From Paenibacillus algicola (GTDB lineage: Bacteria > Bacillota > Bacilli > Paenibacillales > Paenibacillaceae): DNA of 64,000 bases. The stretch covers positions 3,290,501 through 3,354,500 of the forward strand of contig NZ_CP040396.1 in assembly GCF_005577435.1 (NCBI RefSeq), in the 5' to 3' direction. The position numbers and the translations under genes are program-made. Below, in pieces: positions 43,705-52,520 of the stretch; position 1 is the first letter of the stretch, and every line of letters starts with the position of its first letter. The notes under the pieces were generated by a model. It did no database searches and was not told the DNA's origin. It worked only from the letters and a program-made list of their open reading frames with translations.

Positions 43705-45629
43705 CTAGAGTAAAGGGCAGATAAATTCTGCCCCTCCTCATCAAACCGTACGTGAGGTTTTCCCTCATACGGCTTTCCGATGTTCGTCATTCATGTGCGT
43801 GCAGATCACAAGAGCGTTTTAAGTCCATATTGTTTGGACAATGCTTTCACTTCGCTTAATGAACTCATCCATCGCGTGCGTTGACGCTTCTTGGCAACCC
43901 ACTTTGCTAAGCGCTGCAAGATGTACCAATCTAGTTTTGCCATCTTCTTTTGGCTGTAGGCTGTGTAGTAGTAGTTGCGCCATCCCTGTATTTTTGGGTT
44001 TAAATATTCCAGGTGGTCCTGGAAAGTCTTGTGACGCATATTCGGCGGAGCAAGTCGCTCCTTCACGACCTCTCGGATTCGCTCTTCCGCCTTGCGACAC
44101 AGCCACTGCTGGGTCGTATAGTATACTTTGCCTTTGGATGTCTCGGCTTTCGTCTTTCGATGGTGCATGCCTAGAAAATCAAAGCCTTCTTCTCCTGTCC
44201 ATAGTCCAACGATGCGTGTCTTGGTTGGATGTAACGTTAGCTCTAGGCGGTCCATAATAACTCTAATGAGTTCGTACGCCCGATCTGCATCCTTCTTTGT
44301 TTTGCAGATGACCACCAGATCGTCCGCGTAACGTGTGAGTTCCCCCATTTTACTGCCATGCCGTTCCCACAGGAGATCAAAGTAATTCAGGTAGATATTC
44401 GCCAGCAGTGGTGAAATGACCCCACCTTGTGGTGTACCCAAATCTGAGCGTCTGACATTGCCTTCCTCCATGACACCCGCACTTAGCCACTTCCTCAACA
44501 GCTTCAGAATTCGTCTATCGCTGATTCGCATTTCTACCAGCTTGATGAGTTTCTCCTGATTAATGTTGTCGAAGTACCCTTGGATGTCGACGTCGACCAC
44601 CCAATTCCCTTTGCGGTTGCATGCTTTCCGAATGCGATCTAACGCTTGCTTTGCACTTCGTTTTGGCCTGAACCCGAATGACGTTTCCTGAAAATCCATC
44701 TCGAAGATCGGTTCCATGACGAGTTTCGCTGCCATCTGGATGACGCGGTCTCTTACTGTGGGAATGCCGAGCGGTCGCTTTTTGCCATCCTTCTTCGGAA
44801 TGTAGTAGCGCCTTACGGGTTGCGGATGATACTCGCCTTCTTTAAGAAGCCGTTGACATTCGTGTACAAAGCATGTTTCTCCTTGTTTTTCGATATCTGC
44901 CAATGTTTCTCCGTCGATTCCAGCTGAACCCCTATTAGCTCGTACTCTTCGCCATGCCTCCCAAAGGATGTCTATTCGATAGACCTTGTCGTACAACGCG
45001 TGAAACCTTCGCTTCTTGTTTTCCTTGGCCGCATGACCTAGTTTCTCTTGGAGTTGTTGAACGTTTTCCTTTGGTGTTGTTAGCCGTTTGGCATTCACTG
45101 ACTCGTACCTCCTTAAGAAACTTGAACAAAGCAGGGCTCCTTCCCTCCTGCAGGTTGTGTTGTCCTGCATTCTTCGGTACTATGAGCCCCTCGGACTCCC
45201 TTCCTGCAGACGGTTCACTTCACCTTTTAGGCTTATAGAGCGTCTCTTTACGGTTTCAAAAAAAAAAACGTGCAGGGGAGGGCCTCCCCAGTTCACTGCA
45301 TCCTCTTTCATACCATGCCGATCCCCATACGCCGGAGGATTCTTCACTGTCGTTCCAAGTTCTGAACAGCTTCCATGGCCTTCGTCCATATGCGCGAGAC
45401 TCGGCTTCCTCTTCCCCTCTTGCGAGGCCTTTTTGACGACGCGGCAGGATTCACTTTATGTTACAGCCTGGTATGTTGCTCGCCCTGTCTCTGACAGGTA
45501 CTTATGTCGATACGCTTCTACGCACAGATTTCGCCATACGCAGGTATCCTAGCTACACAGGGGCTTGGTCCCTCCTGTGACCGGACTTTCACCGGCTAGA
45601 AGATGCGTGCTTTGCTGGGCACGCCACAC
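43705..45629 (-). mobile_element. Group II intron with maturase
   Basis: On the minus strand the element begins GTGTGGCGTGCC at 45629 and soon shows CTAGCCGGTGAAAGTCCGG, usual in domain I of bacterial introns. Domain V lies near 43745-43785 (AGCCGTATGAGGG pairing with CCTCACGTACGGTT). Domain VI follows with a bulged A before a CTC end, giving a 3' end near 43705. The 5' exon is the T run of a terminator. The ends are read from motifs and may be off by a few bases. Confidence 0.85.
43806..45098 (-). CDS. ltrA: Group II intron reverse transcriptase/maturase
   Basis: A 430-residue multifunctional intron protein. Reverse transcriptase blocks are intact: RYYIPKKDGKKRPLGIPTV, MDFQETSFGFRPKRSA, WVVDVDIQGYFDNI, GTPQGGVISPLLANIYL and the catalytic RYADDLVVI. 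The maturase domain follows (RIREVVKERLAPPN to GWRNYYYTAYSQKKMAKLDW). It ends without a zinc-finger HNH endonuclease domain, so mobility would depend on nicked or replicating DNA. It starts at GTG 45098 behind AAGGAGGT at ideal spacing; an earlier ATG at 45170 has no site. The frame is full length with no stops, so the intron may be active. Confidence 0.92.
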   Translation of the reverse strand: MNAKRLTTPKENVQQLQEKLGHAAKENKKRRFHALYDKVYRIDILWEAWRRVRANRGSAGIDGETLADIEKQGETCFVHECQRLLKEGEYHPQPVRRYYIPKKDGKKRPLGIPTVRDRVIQMAAKLVMEPIFEMDFQETSFGFRPKRSAKQALDRIRKACNRKGNWVVDVDIQGYFDNINQEKLIKLVEMRISDRRILKLLRKWLSAGVMEEGNVRRSDLGTPQGGVISPLLANIYLNYFDLLWERHGSKMGELTRYADDLVVICKTKKDADRAYELIRVIMDRLELTLHPTKTRIVGLWTGEEGFDFLGMHHRKTKAETSKGKVYYTTQQWLCRKAEERIREVVKERLAPPNMRHKTFQDHLEYLNPKIQGWRNYYYTAYSQKKMAKLDWYILQRLAKWVAKKRQRTRWMSSLSEVKALSKQYGLKTLL

Positions 45630-45630
45630 T

Positions 45631-45658
45631 AAAAAAAGCAGCCCTGAACGGGCTGCTT
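45631..45658 (-). terminator. Terminator of the zinc-ribbon gene and intron insertion site
   Basis: AAGCAGCCC pairs with GGGCTGCTT around GTTCA on the minus strand, followed by seven T residues; the intron begins right after the next base. Confidence 0.85.
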
Positions 45659-45675
45659 GATTGATATATGCATGC

Positions 45676-46233
45676 TTATTCCACAGACGGCTTCGACAGC
45701 CTTTGGATCAGTCGCTGACGATCATCCTCGTCTAATGTGTACTGCACCTGGAAACAGCCAGAGCAGACGTACATATTCACATGAATCGGCGAGGATAGCA
45801 GCGGGCCCTGCAGATGGGGGAGCTGGACAGGCTGGAAGCCTTCGCCGCCCATAGCCTGCTTGCCGGCAAACAGCATGTACTCCCGGCAGTGAATGCATTC
45901 AGGCACTTCATCCTGATGATCCAGCGCTTTTTCGACCCCCTCTTCGTAAGAAATGAGGTCATAATCATCACCGTACTGCTCCAGCACCCGAACGCCCGGA
46001 TCCAGAGTGGTTTCACCGCTCCAGAAAGGCTGGTTAAACCCTACAACCTCTTCTGGATCTTCACTATATTCATCCTCTGAAGCCTCATCTGCCTCAGCTT
46101 CTGTATCCATCTCTACATTGATCGTCCGGTAGCCCTTCAGCTCATTCTCGCAGTGCGGGCAATGCTCCTCCGGTCCGATCTCTTCGTCCCACACAATCTC
46201 ACTCTGACACCAGGGACAGACTATCGGTTCCAT
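45676..46233 (-). CDS. Zinc-ribbon protein of unknown function
   Basis: A soluble acidic protein of about 185 residues. Four Cys pairs are visible: CPWC and CPHC near the N-terminus, CIHC in the middle and CSGC near the C-terminus, enough for two zinc ribbons. Between the first and second ribbons lies an Asp/Glu-rich stretch. It is the last gene of the mutS2, DUF350 and small-peptide run and ends at a terminator used by the intron. Two starts are possible; ATG 46233 has AAAGG at twelve bases, while ATG 46245 would touch it. I do not recognise a named family. Confidence 0.65.
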   Translation of the reverse strand: MEPIVCPWCQSEIVWDEEIGPEEHCPHCENELKGYRTINVEMDTEAEADEASEDEYSEDPEEVVGFNQPFWSGETTLDPGVRVLEQYGDDYDLISYEEGVEKALDHQDEVPECIHCREYMLFAGKQAMGGEGFQPVQLPHLQGPLLSSPIHVNMYVCSGCFQVQYTLDEDDRQRLIQRLSKPSVE

Positions 46234-46301
46234 TGTTTCATTCATCCTTTCACAGCCTTTGGCGTCATCGCCAATGCAGTCTTATGACCCCTAACCCCTA
46301 A

Positions 46302-46382
46302 TTAATTCATCGACAAGTATACAATGCCTGACACCATAAAAAGCAAGGCGGCCACAAACAAAATTCTAGGTAAATATTTCAA
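46302..46382 (-). CDS. 26-residue single-pass membrane peptide
   Basis: A TTG at 46382, with GGAGG nine bases before it, opens a short frame encoding MKYLPRILFVAALLFMVSGI and then VYLSMN. The basic start and a 17-residue hydrophobic stretch make it a plausible membrane peptide. It lies 15 bases after the DUF350 gene and before the zinc-ribbon gene on the same strand. Short as it is, the ribosome site and composition make it more likely real than not. Confidence 0.55.
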   Translation of the reverse strand: MKYLPRILFVAALLFMVSGIVYLSMN

Positions 46383-46397
46383 GCTCCTCAACCTCCG

Positions 46398-46817
46398 TTA
46401 AGTAATGCCAGCTCCGATCACATAGGAGAGAGAAACGGTGATGATCAGAACAATCAAGCCAACAGCCCGATTGTCACGTCCGATTTCCTCATCTACGGAA
46501 AACACCGGCGTCATAAATTCCAGCAGCAAATAAGCAGCCAGCAGCAAAATGAAGCCGAAGAACGACCATTTCATCATGCCATATACGGTCTCATTATGCT
46601 CAATGCAGAAACGTATGATATTGCAGATGCCAAAAATCTTGCCGCCCGTCGCCATGGCCGCCGCCACATTGCCTTTCCGAATCTCGTCCCAGCATTTGTA
46701 CTTGGTGACCCATTCGAAGCAGGCCAGATATACGATCAAAGCCAGAATAGCGACCGAAAAATAGCCGATTAGCGCTCCCACCGGATGGGACAGCAGCCCA
46801 TCAACGGCTTCCATCAT
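46398..46817 (-). CDS. DUF350 membrane protein (YshE-like)
   Basis: A 139-residue membrane protein with four predicted segments. The C-terminus EEIGRDNRAVGLIVLIITVS is the DUF350 (UPF0719) signature. In Bacillus the homologue yshE lies directly after mutS2, as here. Its function is not known. ATG 46817 has GGGAGG nine bases before it. It follows mutS2 by 42 bases. Confidence 0.85.
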   Translation of the reverse strand: MMEAVDGLLSHPVGALIGYFSVAILALIVYLACFEWVTKYKCWDEIRKGNVAAAMATGGKIFGICNIIRFCIEHNETVYGMMKWSFFGFILLLAAYLLLEFMTPVFSVDEEIGRDNRAVGLIVLIITVSLSYVIGAGIT

Positions 46818-46859
46818 CTCAAATTCCCTCCCCCGCTGCGTTGCCACATCACCTGGCGG

Positions 46860-49229
46860 TTATTTCAGCTCTGCAATCGTCACGCCGGTACCGCCTTCGC
46901 CGTAATTGCCAAGCCGGTAGCTCTTGACATGACGGTGTCTCCGCAAATATTCCTGAATACCGGTGCGCAGTATGCCCGTCCCTTTGCCGTGGATAATGTA
47001 CACCTGTCCGAGATTGCCAAGAAACGCCTCGTCAATAAAGCGGTCTACGGCGATTAACGCCTCTTCCAGGTTCTCGCCCCGCAAATCCAGCTCACTTCGG
47101 GTATTGGCGTCCCGGGTACGCTTGAGGACGGTTGCTGTTTTTTGCGGCTTGGCGGCCTCTTTGCCGTTTCCGCTGGACACCAGCTCCAGATCACTTAAAG
47201 CGACCTTCATCTTCATAATCCCCAGCTGAACCAGAGCTTCCTTGCTCCCTGCCATTTCCACAACATGGCCTTTTTGATTCAGGCTGTATACCATAACTTC
47301 ATCCCCGGCGCTGATGGCCCGCTTCTCATTCGCGCTTCGCTTCGCCGCCGATTTCTTCTTCTGCTCCGGTTCTGCCTCATCCAGCCTCTTGCGGGCGGCG
47401 ATCAGCTTATGCTCCTTCACAGAGGCGCCTTCCTCCTGCGCCAGCTTCCGCAGATCCGCGATAATCTCCTCTGCCTCGCTGCGTGCTTTGTCCACCAGGC
47501 TGCGGGCTTCCTGCCGCGCCTTGTCCACCAGCTTGTCACGCTGCTCTTCCAGCCTCTCCAGCTCGCGGCTGTGCCGCGCCCGAAGCTCCTCCAGCTCTTG
47601 ACGCACCGCCTGAGCCTGCTCCCGCTCTACCTCGGCTCCGTGACGGTTCTCTTCCAGCGATGCAATCATATGCTCGATACGCTGATCCTCTTCCTTCACT
47701 TCTCCGCGGGCGAACTCCAGAATGTGCAGGGGCAGTCCCAGGCGCTCGGCAATCGCAAACGCGTTGCTTCGGCCCGGTACGCCGACAAGGAGCCGGTATG
47801 TCGGACTCAGCGTCTGAACATCAAACTCCATGCTGGCATTGATCAGCCCTTTGCGCTCATAGGCATAAGCCTTTAGCTCGGAATAGTGAGTTGTTGCAAT
47901 CATGCGGCAGCCCTTTTGATGAATGTGCTCCAGAATGGCAATCGCAAGCGCGGAGCCCTCAGCAGGGTCCGTGCCGGCACCGACCTCATCCAGCAGCACC
48001 AGACTCTTCTCTGTCATCCGGCCAAGAATAGAAATAATGTTTGTCATATGGCTGGAAAAAGTACTCAAGCTCTGCTCAATGCTCTGCTCATCGCCGATAT
48101 CCGCATAAATGGCATCGAAGACGCACATGCTGCTTCCTTCCTGCGCCGGGATGAACAGCCCGGACATGGCCATCAGGCTGAGGAGACCGACGGTTTTGAG
48201 CGTTACCGTCTTACCGCCCGTATTAGGACCTGTCACAATAATTGAGGTAAAATCATTGCCCAGCTCCGCTTCCAGCGGCACGACCTGCTCTGCAGGAATG
48301 AGCGGATGGCGACCCTTTTTAATTTTTAGATATCCTCTGTCGTTCATCACGGGCAGGGTGGATTTACTCACATGAGCCAGGCGCGCTTTAGCAAAAATAA
48401 AATCCAGCTGGCCGCATACATCGACATCATAAGCAAGCAGCTCGACCTGTTCTCCGACAAGCGCAGTCAGCTTCTGCAGAATGATCTCAATCTCGCGCTC
48501 TTCCTTCATTCGCGTTTCGCGGAGCTTGTTGTTCATCATGACAATGGACTCCGGCTCAATGAACAGTGTCGCTCCCGAGCCTGACTGATCGTGCACGATC
48601 CCGCCGAAATACGAGCGGTACTCCGCCTTGACCGGAATGACGAACCGGTCTCCCCGAATGGTGATGAGCTGATCCTGCAGCATTTTGGCGACGGTCTGGG
48701 AACGGATCATGCCTTCGAGCTTCTCCCGAATCCGCGCCTCACCGCCCCGCAGCTCCCGGCGAATCTTGGCAAGCTCTGCACTTGCCGTATCCACCACCTC
48801 TGCGCTGTCATCAATGCACAGCCGGATGCTGTCCTCAAGCGGCTTCTGCTCCGAAATGAAATCACTCAGCTGATACAGCCGTTCAATCTTCTCATCCTCA
48901 TGAATCTGCGCGATCAAACGCTTCAGCCGCCGGGAGCCAAGAATGGTATTGGCTATTGCGAGCAGCTCATGCGCATTGAGCGTACCGCCGATCGCCGCTC
49001 GTTTGAGAGGCTCGTTTATGTTACTAATTCCCCGGAAGGAGGGCGTTCCCTTCAAGCGATCCACCGTGTACGCTTCATCGGTGATTGACAGCAGGCGGAT
49101 CACGTCATCCAGCATCACACTGGGCCGCAGCTGCTCACAGGCCTCCTTGCCCATCGTAGTCTGGGTATATCCTGCCAATGTATTTAAAATTTTACGGTAT
49201 TCAAGTGTGTGTAGAATCTTTTCGTCCAA
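46860..49229 (-). CDS. mutS2: MutS2 (endonuclease MutS2 / ribosome rescue ATPase RqcU)
   Basis: A 789-residue ATPase of the MutS family without the mismatch-binding domain. Core and clamp helices fill the first half. The ATPase has the Walker A IVTGPNTGGKTVTLKTVG, the signature SLSTFSSHMTNI and Walker B VLLDEVGAGTDPAEG. A long coiled coil and a C-terminal Smr domain follow (SELDLRGENLEEAL, IIHGKGTGILRTGI). In Bacillus the protein splits collided ribosomes; elsewhere it has been linked to suppression of recombination. The TTG at 49229 is chosen because GAGAGGAG precedes it by nine bases and MDEKILHTLEYRKI is the usual start of the family. Confidence 0.95.
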   Translation of the reverse strand: MDEKILHTLEYRKILNTLAGYTQTTMGKEACEQLRPSVMLDDVIRLLSITDEAYTVDRLKGTPSFRGISNINEPLKRAAIGGTLNAHELLAIANTILGSRRLKRLIAQIHEDEKIERLYQLSDFISEQKPLEDSIRLCIDDSAEVVDTASAELAKIRRELRGGEARIREKLEGMIRSQTVAKMLQDQLITIRGDRFVIPVKAEYRSYFGGIVHDQSGSGATLFIEPESIVMMNNKLRETRMKEEREIEIILQKLTALVGEQVELLAYDVDVCGQLDFIFAKARLAHVSKSTLPVMNDRGYLKIKKGRHPLIPAEQVVPLEAELGNDFTSIIVTGPNTGGKTVTLKTVGLLSLMAMSGLFIPAQEGSSMCVFDAIYADIGDEQSIEQSLSTFSSHMTNIISILGRMTEKSLVLLDEVGAGTDPAEGSALAIAILEHIHQKGCRMIATTHYSELKAYAYERKGLINASMEFDVQTLSPTYRLLVGVPGRSNAFAIAERLGLPLHILEFARGEVKEEDQRIEHMIASLEENRHGAEVEREQAQAVRQELEELRARHSRELERLEEQRDKLVDKARQEARSLVDKARSEAEEIIADLRKLAQEEGASVKEHKLIAARKRLDEAEPEQKKKSAAKRSANEKRAISAGDEVMVYSLNQKGHVVEMAGSKEALVQLGIMKMKVALSDLELVSSGNGKEAAKPQKTATVLKRTRDANTRSELDLRGENLEEALIAVDRFIDEAFLGNLGQVYIIHGKGTGILRTGIQEYLRRHRHVKSYRLGNYGEGGTGVTIAELK

Positions 49230-49412
49230 GAAGCACAACTCCTCTCATGCATGACCTTATTATAACGAAGTGCTCCGTGTTTCGCTATTTCTAAACCTCT
49301 AAACTCTTGTTCACCAATTCTACATAATGAACATGAAGCATTGTCCCGCATTTTACGTTATCATAAACAAAGATACGGTTTTACATTATTTATGGTAAGG
49401 GGAGAGCTATTC

Positions 49413-49796
49413 ATGAAAAAAGCCTTAATGTCTCTGTTATCCCTCATGCTTCTGTTCGTGCTTGCAGCATGCGGTGGAAATAATGACGCGTCCTCCGGGG
49501 GAGCAGTTACCGATCCCGCAGTTGCGCCTGAAGCGGAGCTGGTCATCTCGGCAACAAACTATGAGTTCAATCAGCAGGAGTATACGCTGAAGAAGGGCGT
49601 TCCGGTTGAAATCAAGTATGAAAATAAGGAAGGAAATCATGGCATTATGATCCCGGCACTTGGTGTGCAGCTGGATCGCAACAAGGATTCGATCGTGGTG
49701 ACCCCGGACAAGACTGGCACCTTCGACATTTCCTGCTCGATCATGTGCGGAACAGGACATTCACAGATGATCTCCAAGCTTATTATTGAAGAATAA
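49413..49796 (+). CDS. Stand-alone CuA-type cupredoxin lipoprotein
   Basis: A 127-residue lipoprotein with signal peptide and lipobox ending at Cys20 (LMLLFVLAACGG). The mature domain is a small beta-barrel with the CuA ligands of cytochrome oxidase subunit II: His76 (NHGIMI), then Cys108, Cys112, His116 and Met119 in SCSIMCGTGHSQM. It lacks the membrane hairpin of true subunit II and no oxidase genes are nearby. It may carry electrons or hand copper to an oxidase or a nitrous-oxide-type reductase. AAGGGGAG precedes the ATG. It lies alone between two minus-strand genes. Confidence 0.82.
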   Translation: MKKALMSLLSLMLLFVLAACGGNNDASSGGAVTDPAVAPEAELVISATNYEFNQQEYTLKKGVPVEIKYENKEGNHGIMIPALGVQLDRNKDSIVVTPDKTGTFDISCSIMCGTGHSQMISKLIIEE

Positions 49797-49800
49797 ACAA

Positions 49801-49857
49801 GACAACAACCTCCGGCATGTTCGATGGCGATCCATCGAAAGCCGGAGGTTGTTGTTT
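49801..49857. terminator. Bidirectional terminator
   Basis: ACAACAACCTCCGGC pairs with GCCGGAGGTTGTTGT, with an inner hairpin between. It serves the convergent CuA and zapA-type genes. Confidence 0.75.
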
Positions 49858-49858
49858 G

Positions 49859-52273
49859 TCAGCTCTGATCTTGCTCAATCAGCTCAATCCACTCATTATA
49901 TTCTACCTGCAGCTTAGCATATTCATCCTGAAGCTTCTGATGCTCCTCTTCCAGCTGGGCTGCATGTCCGGACTGCATTTCCTGCTGCGTCTGAAGCAGC
50001 CGGTATTGATGGGAAATAATCTCATACTGTTCCCCTAATTCCGACAGCTGACGGGATATATCCTGTTTCTCCTGCAGCAGCTGATCCTGGCTCTGCTCGG
50101 ACGCTGCAATCTGCTCCTGCCAGGATTTCAGCTCTGCCTTCCATGCGGCTTCCTGCTGCTCCCATTGATCCTTAAAGCGTGATAAGGAGTCCGCCTCCGA
50201 CTGCCATTCCTCTAGCTCCGCCTCCACCTGCTTCAGGCGGTCTGTCAGGCTGCTCTCCTTGGCTTCCTGCTCGGCGGAACGTCTGCGCAGCTGCTCCAAC
50301 TGCACGGATGCTTCATGATATTCTTCCTCCAGCATTCCATACAGCTTGCGGGTCTCTTCTTCCTGACGATACGCTTCGGCTCTTCCTTGCTCAGCCTTCT
50401 CCAGCTGCAGCTGCAGCTCTTTGCGCTCCTGCTCCGCCGTCTGGCGGCGGGAGCTCTGAAGACGTGCTTCCTCCTTCAGACCCTCAGCCTCTTCACGCAG
50501 CACGGCCAGCTCCCGATCCTGCCCTTCAGCAGCCTCCAGTGCCTGTACAAGCTGAAGCTCCAGATGATCCTTCTCGCCCTGACGCTCTTCCGCCAAGGAC
50601 TTCCAGGTCGAGCATTCATTCACAGTCTGCTCCAGATCCTCATGCAGCTTGCGGGAATGCTCATTCGCATCGACCACCAGGCGCTGCAGCCGCCGCCGCT
50701 CCTCTTCCGAAGCAGCAGCCTGGCTCTTCAGGCCATCGCGTTCTTGAATCAGCTTCTCGGCCTGGGTCTTTGCAGTCTCCAGCTGCTGCTTGAAGGCTTG
50801 GTGCTCCCCGGTTACGGTCTCCAGCTTCTTCCGAGCCTGCTCCAGCTGGTTCTTCAGCGATGATTCCTGCTGCTTCAAGACGGCCAGCTCCTGATCCCGG
50901 CTGGCAGCCTGCTTATGCAGAGCTGCTGCTGCCTCCTGCTGGGAGGCAAGCCTTGTTTCCAGCTCCTTCACGGCGGACTGGTGTCGCGATTCCTGCTGGG
51001 AAGAAGACTGCTTGTACTTCTCTTCCATTTCCCGAACACTCTGAGTATGGCGGCTTTCGGCCTCTCTTAACGCCTTGGAATGGCTGTATTCCAGCTGGCT
51101 TGCAGCCTCGGTATGCTGCTCTGTCAGCTGCTTCACTGCCTGCTCCCGGCTTTGCTCCAGCTCCTCCACCTGCAGTGCATGCTGAAGCTCCAGCTCTTCG
51201 AGGGCCTCCTGGCGCTCCCGCTTCAGCTCCTCTTCGGTGGCTCGATGTCCCTGCTGCAAGCCTTCCACCTCGTCCCGATGCTGCTGCTCCAAAGCCTCCA
51301 CCTTCGCCTGGTGCTGCTGCTTCAGCTCTTCTATGGCTGCCTGATGGCGGCTCTCCAGCTGCTGCACAAGCTCCTGCTGCTGGGTCTCCAGCTGCTCGGC
51401 CAGCTCCAGATATTCGCGCTGCAAGGACTCCACTTCTTCCGCATGCTTCTGCTTCATCTGCTCCACGGACTGCACCGCCGCAGCAAGCTCCTGCTGCAGC
51501 TGCTCCAGGAGCTGCTGCTGATCCTGGGTAAGCTTGTCCATATCGCCCTTGTACTTCTGCTCCAGCTCCTGCAGCTTGCGCTTGTAGCTCTGCTCCGACT
51601 GCTCGGCAGACTGCTTATGGCTCTTCTGCAGCGCCTGCAGCTGTCCTTCCTGCTGGGCCTTCCATTCTTCCTGCGCCTGCTTATATTTCTTCTCCCACTC
51701 CTGGGTTTTGTTTCTCAGCTGATCCTGCAGCTGCTGCTTCTCCTTGGAAAGCTCGGCAGAACGCCCGCTCTCCTTCTCCAGCAGCTCCTTGCTGCGCTTG
51801 GCATCTGCAGTAAGGCTCTCCTTGGCTGCTTGAAGCTCGGTTACGAGCCCCGTCTTCTCCTTCAGCTGCTGTTCCAGGCTGCTCTTCGTCTCCTTCAGCT
51901 GCTGCTCTAAGCTGCCCTTCGTTTCTTTCAGCTGCTGCTCCAGGCCACCCTTCATCTGCTCAAATCGCTGCTGCTGCTCAGAGAGCAGGCCCTGCACCCG
52001 GGCGAGCTCGGAACGGAGCTCGCTGCGCTCAGACGTAAGCAGCTTGACCTCCTGCTGAAACTGCTGCAGCTGCACAGCCTCTTCAGCCATATGTACGGCA
52101 GCCAGGACCGCGATCCGCGGCGTGTCGAGGCGGGAATGATTCTTGGATATAGAGCGCATACGCTCATCTACATAATTGGCAACCTGCTTCATGTATTCAC
52201 TGCTGCTGCCGACAAGCTTATAGGAAGTGCCGTAGATTTCTACGGTCACGCGATTACGGTCCGGTGTAGTCAC
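49859..52273 (-). CDS. zapA: ZapA domain fused to a very long coiled coil
   Basis: An 804-residue protein. Residues 8-75 are a ZapA domain (RVTVEIYGTSYKLVGSSSEY, RLDTPRIAVLAAVHMAEEAV), the FtsZ-ring-associated module that normally is the whole protein of about 85-100 residues. From about 70 to 795 the sequence is an uninterrupted coiled coil rich in Gln, Glu, Leu and Lys, with heptad stretches such as LEQQLKETKSSLEQQLKETK. The start is GTG 52273 behind AAGGAGGG. The gene follows pheT, the usual place of zapA in Bacillus, so this is the resident zapA enlarged. A structural role at the division septum is likely. Confidence 0.85.
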   Translation of the reverse strand: MTTPDRNRVTVEIYGTSYKLVGSSSEYMKQVANYVDERMRSISKNHSRLDTPRIAVLAAVHMAEEAVQLQQFQQEVKLLTSERSELRSELARVQGLLSEQQQRFEQMKGGLEQQLKETKGSLEQQLKETKSSLEQQLKEKTGLVTELQAAKESLTADAKRSKELLEKESGRSAELSKEKQQLQDQLRNKTQEWEKKYKQAQEEWKAQQEGQLQALQKSHKQSAEQSEQSYKRKLQELEQKYKGDMDKLTQDQQQLLEQLQQELAAAVQSVEQMKQKHAEEVESLQREYLELAEQLETQQQELVQQLESRHQAAIEELKQQHQAKVEALEQQHRDEVEGLQQGHRATEEELKRERQEALEELELQHALQVEELEQSREQAVKQLTEQHTEAASQLEYSHSKALREAESRHTQSVREMEEKYKQSSSQQESRHQSAVKELETRLASQQEAAAALHKQAASRDQELAVLKQQESSLKNQLEQARKKLETVTGEHQAFKQQLETAKTQAEKLIQERDGLKSQAAASEEERRRLQRLVVDANEHSRKLHEDLEQTVNECSTWKSLAEERQGEKDHLELQLVQALEAAEGQDRELAVLREEAEGLKEEARLQSSRRQTAEQERKELQLQLEKAEQGRAEAYRQEEETRKLYGMLEEEYHEASVQLEQLRRRSAEQEAKESSLTDRLKQVEAELEEWQSEADSLSRFKDQWEQQEAAWKAELKSWQEQIAASEQSQDQLLQEKQDISRQLSELGEQYEIISHQYRLLQTQQEMQSGHAAQLEEEHQKLQDEYAKLQVEYNEWIELIEQDQS

Positions 52274-52469
52274 AGTTGTGCCCTCCTTGTATGGTCTGTG
52301 GATTCTAGGATGTCTTCACGGCCTTGCCGGGTCTTCACTATGCTATATATATGATTATATAGGAGATGCCTGCCCATGAGAAATTCCTGCCCGGAAAAGA
52401 GCCGCCTATCCAGTCATGTATAGGTTCGTGAATGCTCATATTCACGCAAACGGGAAACCTTAGGATGCC

Positions 52470-52507
52470 AAAAAAACCGCATCGAATGGTGTAATTCGAT
52501 GCGGCTT
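52470..52507 (-). terminator. Intrinsic terminator after pheT
   Basis: GCCGCATCGAAT pairs with ATTCGATGCGGT on the minus strand, with a run of T behind it. Confidence 0.8.
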
Positions 52508-52520
52508 CTATGAATTCCTG

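Noticed and set aside
51080..51910. Leu-rich open frame of 276 codons opposite the ZapA fusion, which could pass for a membrane protein
   Set aside because: Leucine and glutamine richness mirrors the CTG/CAG codons of the coiled coil on the other strand; no ribosome site.
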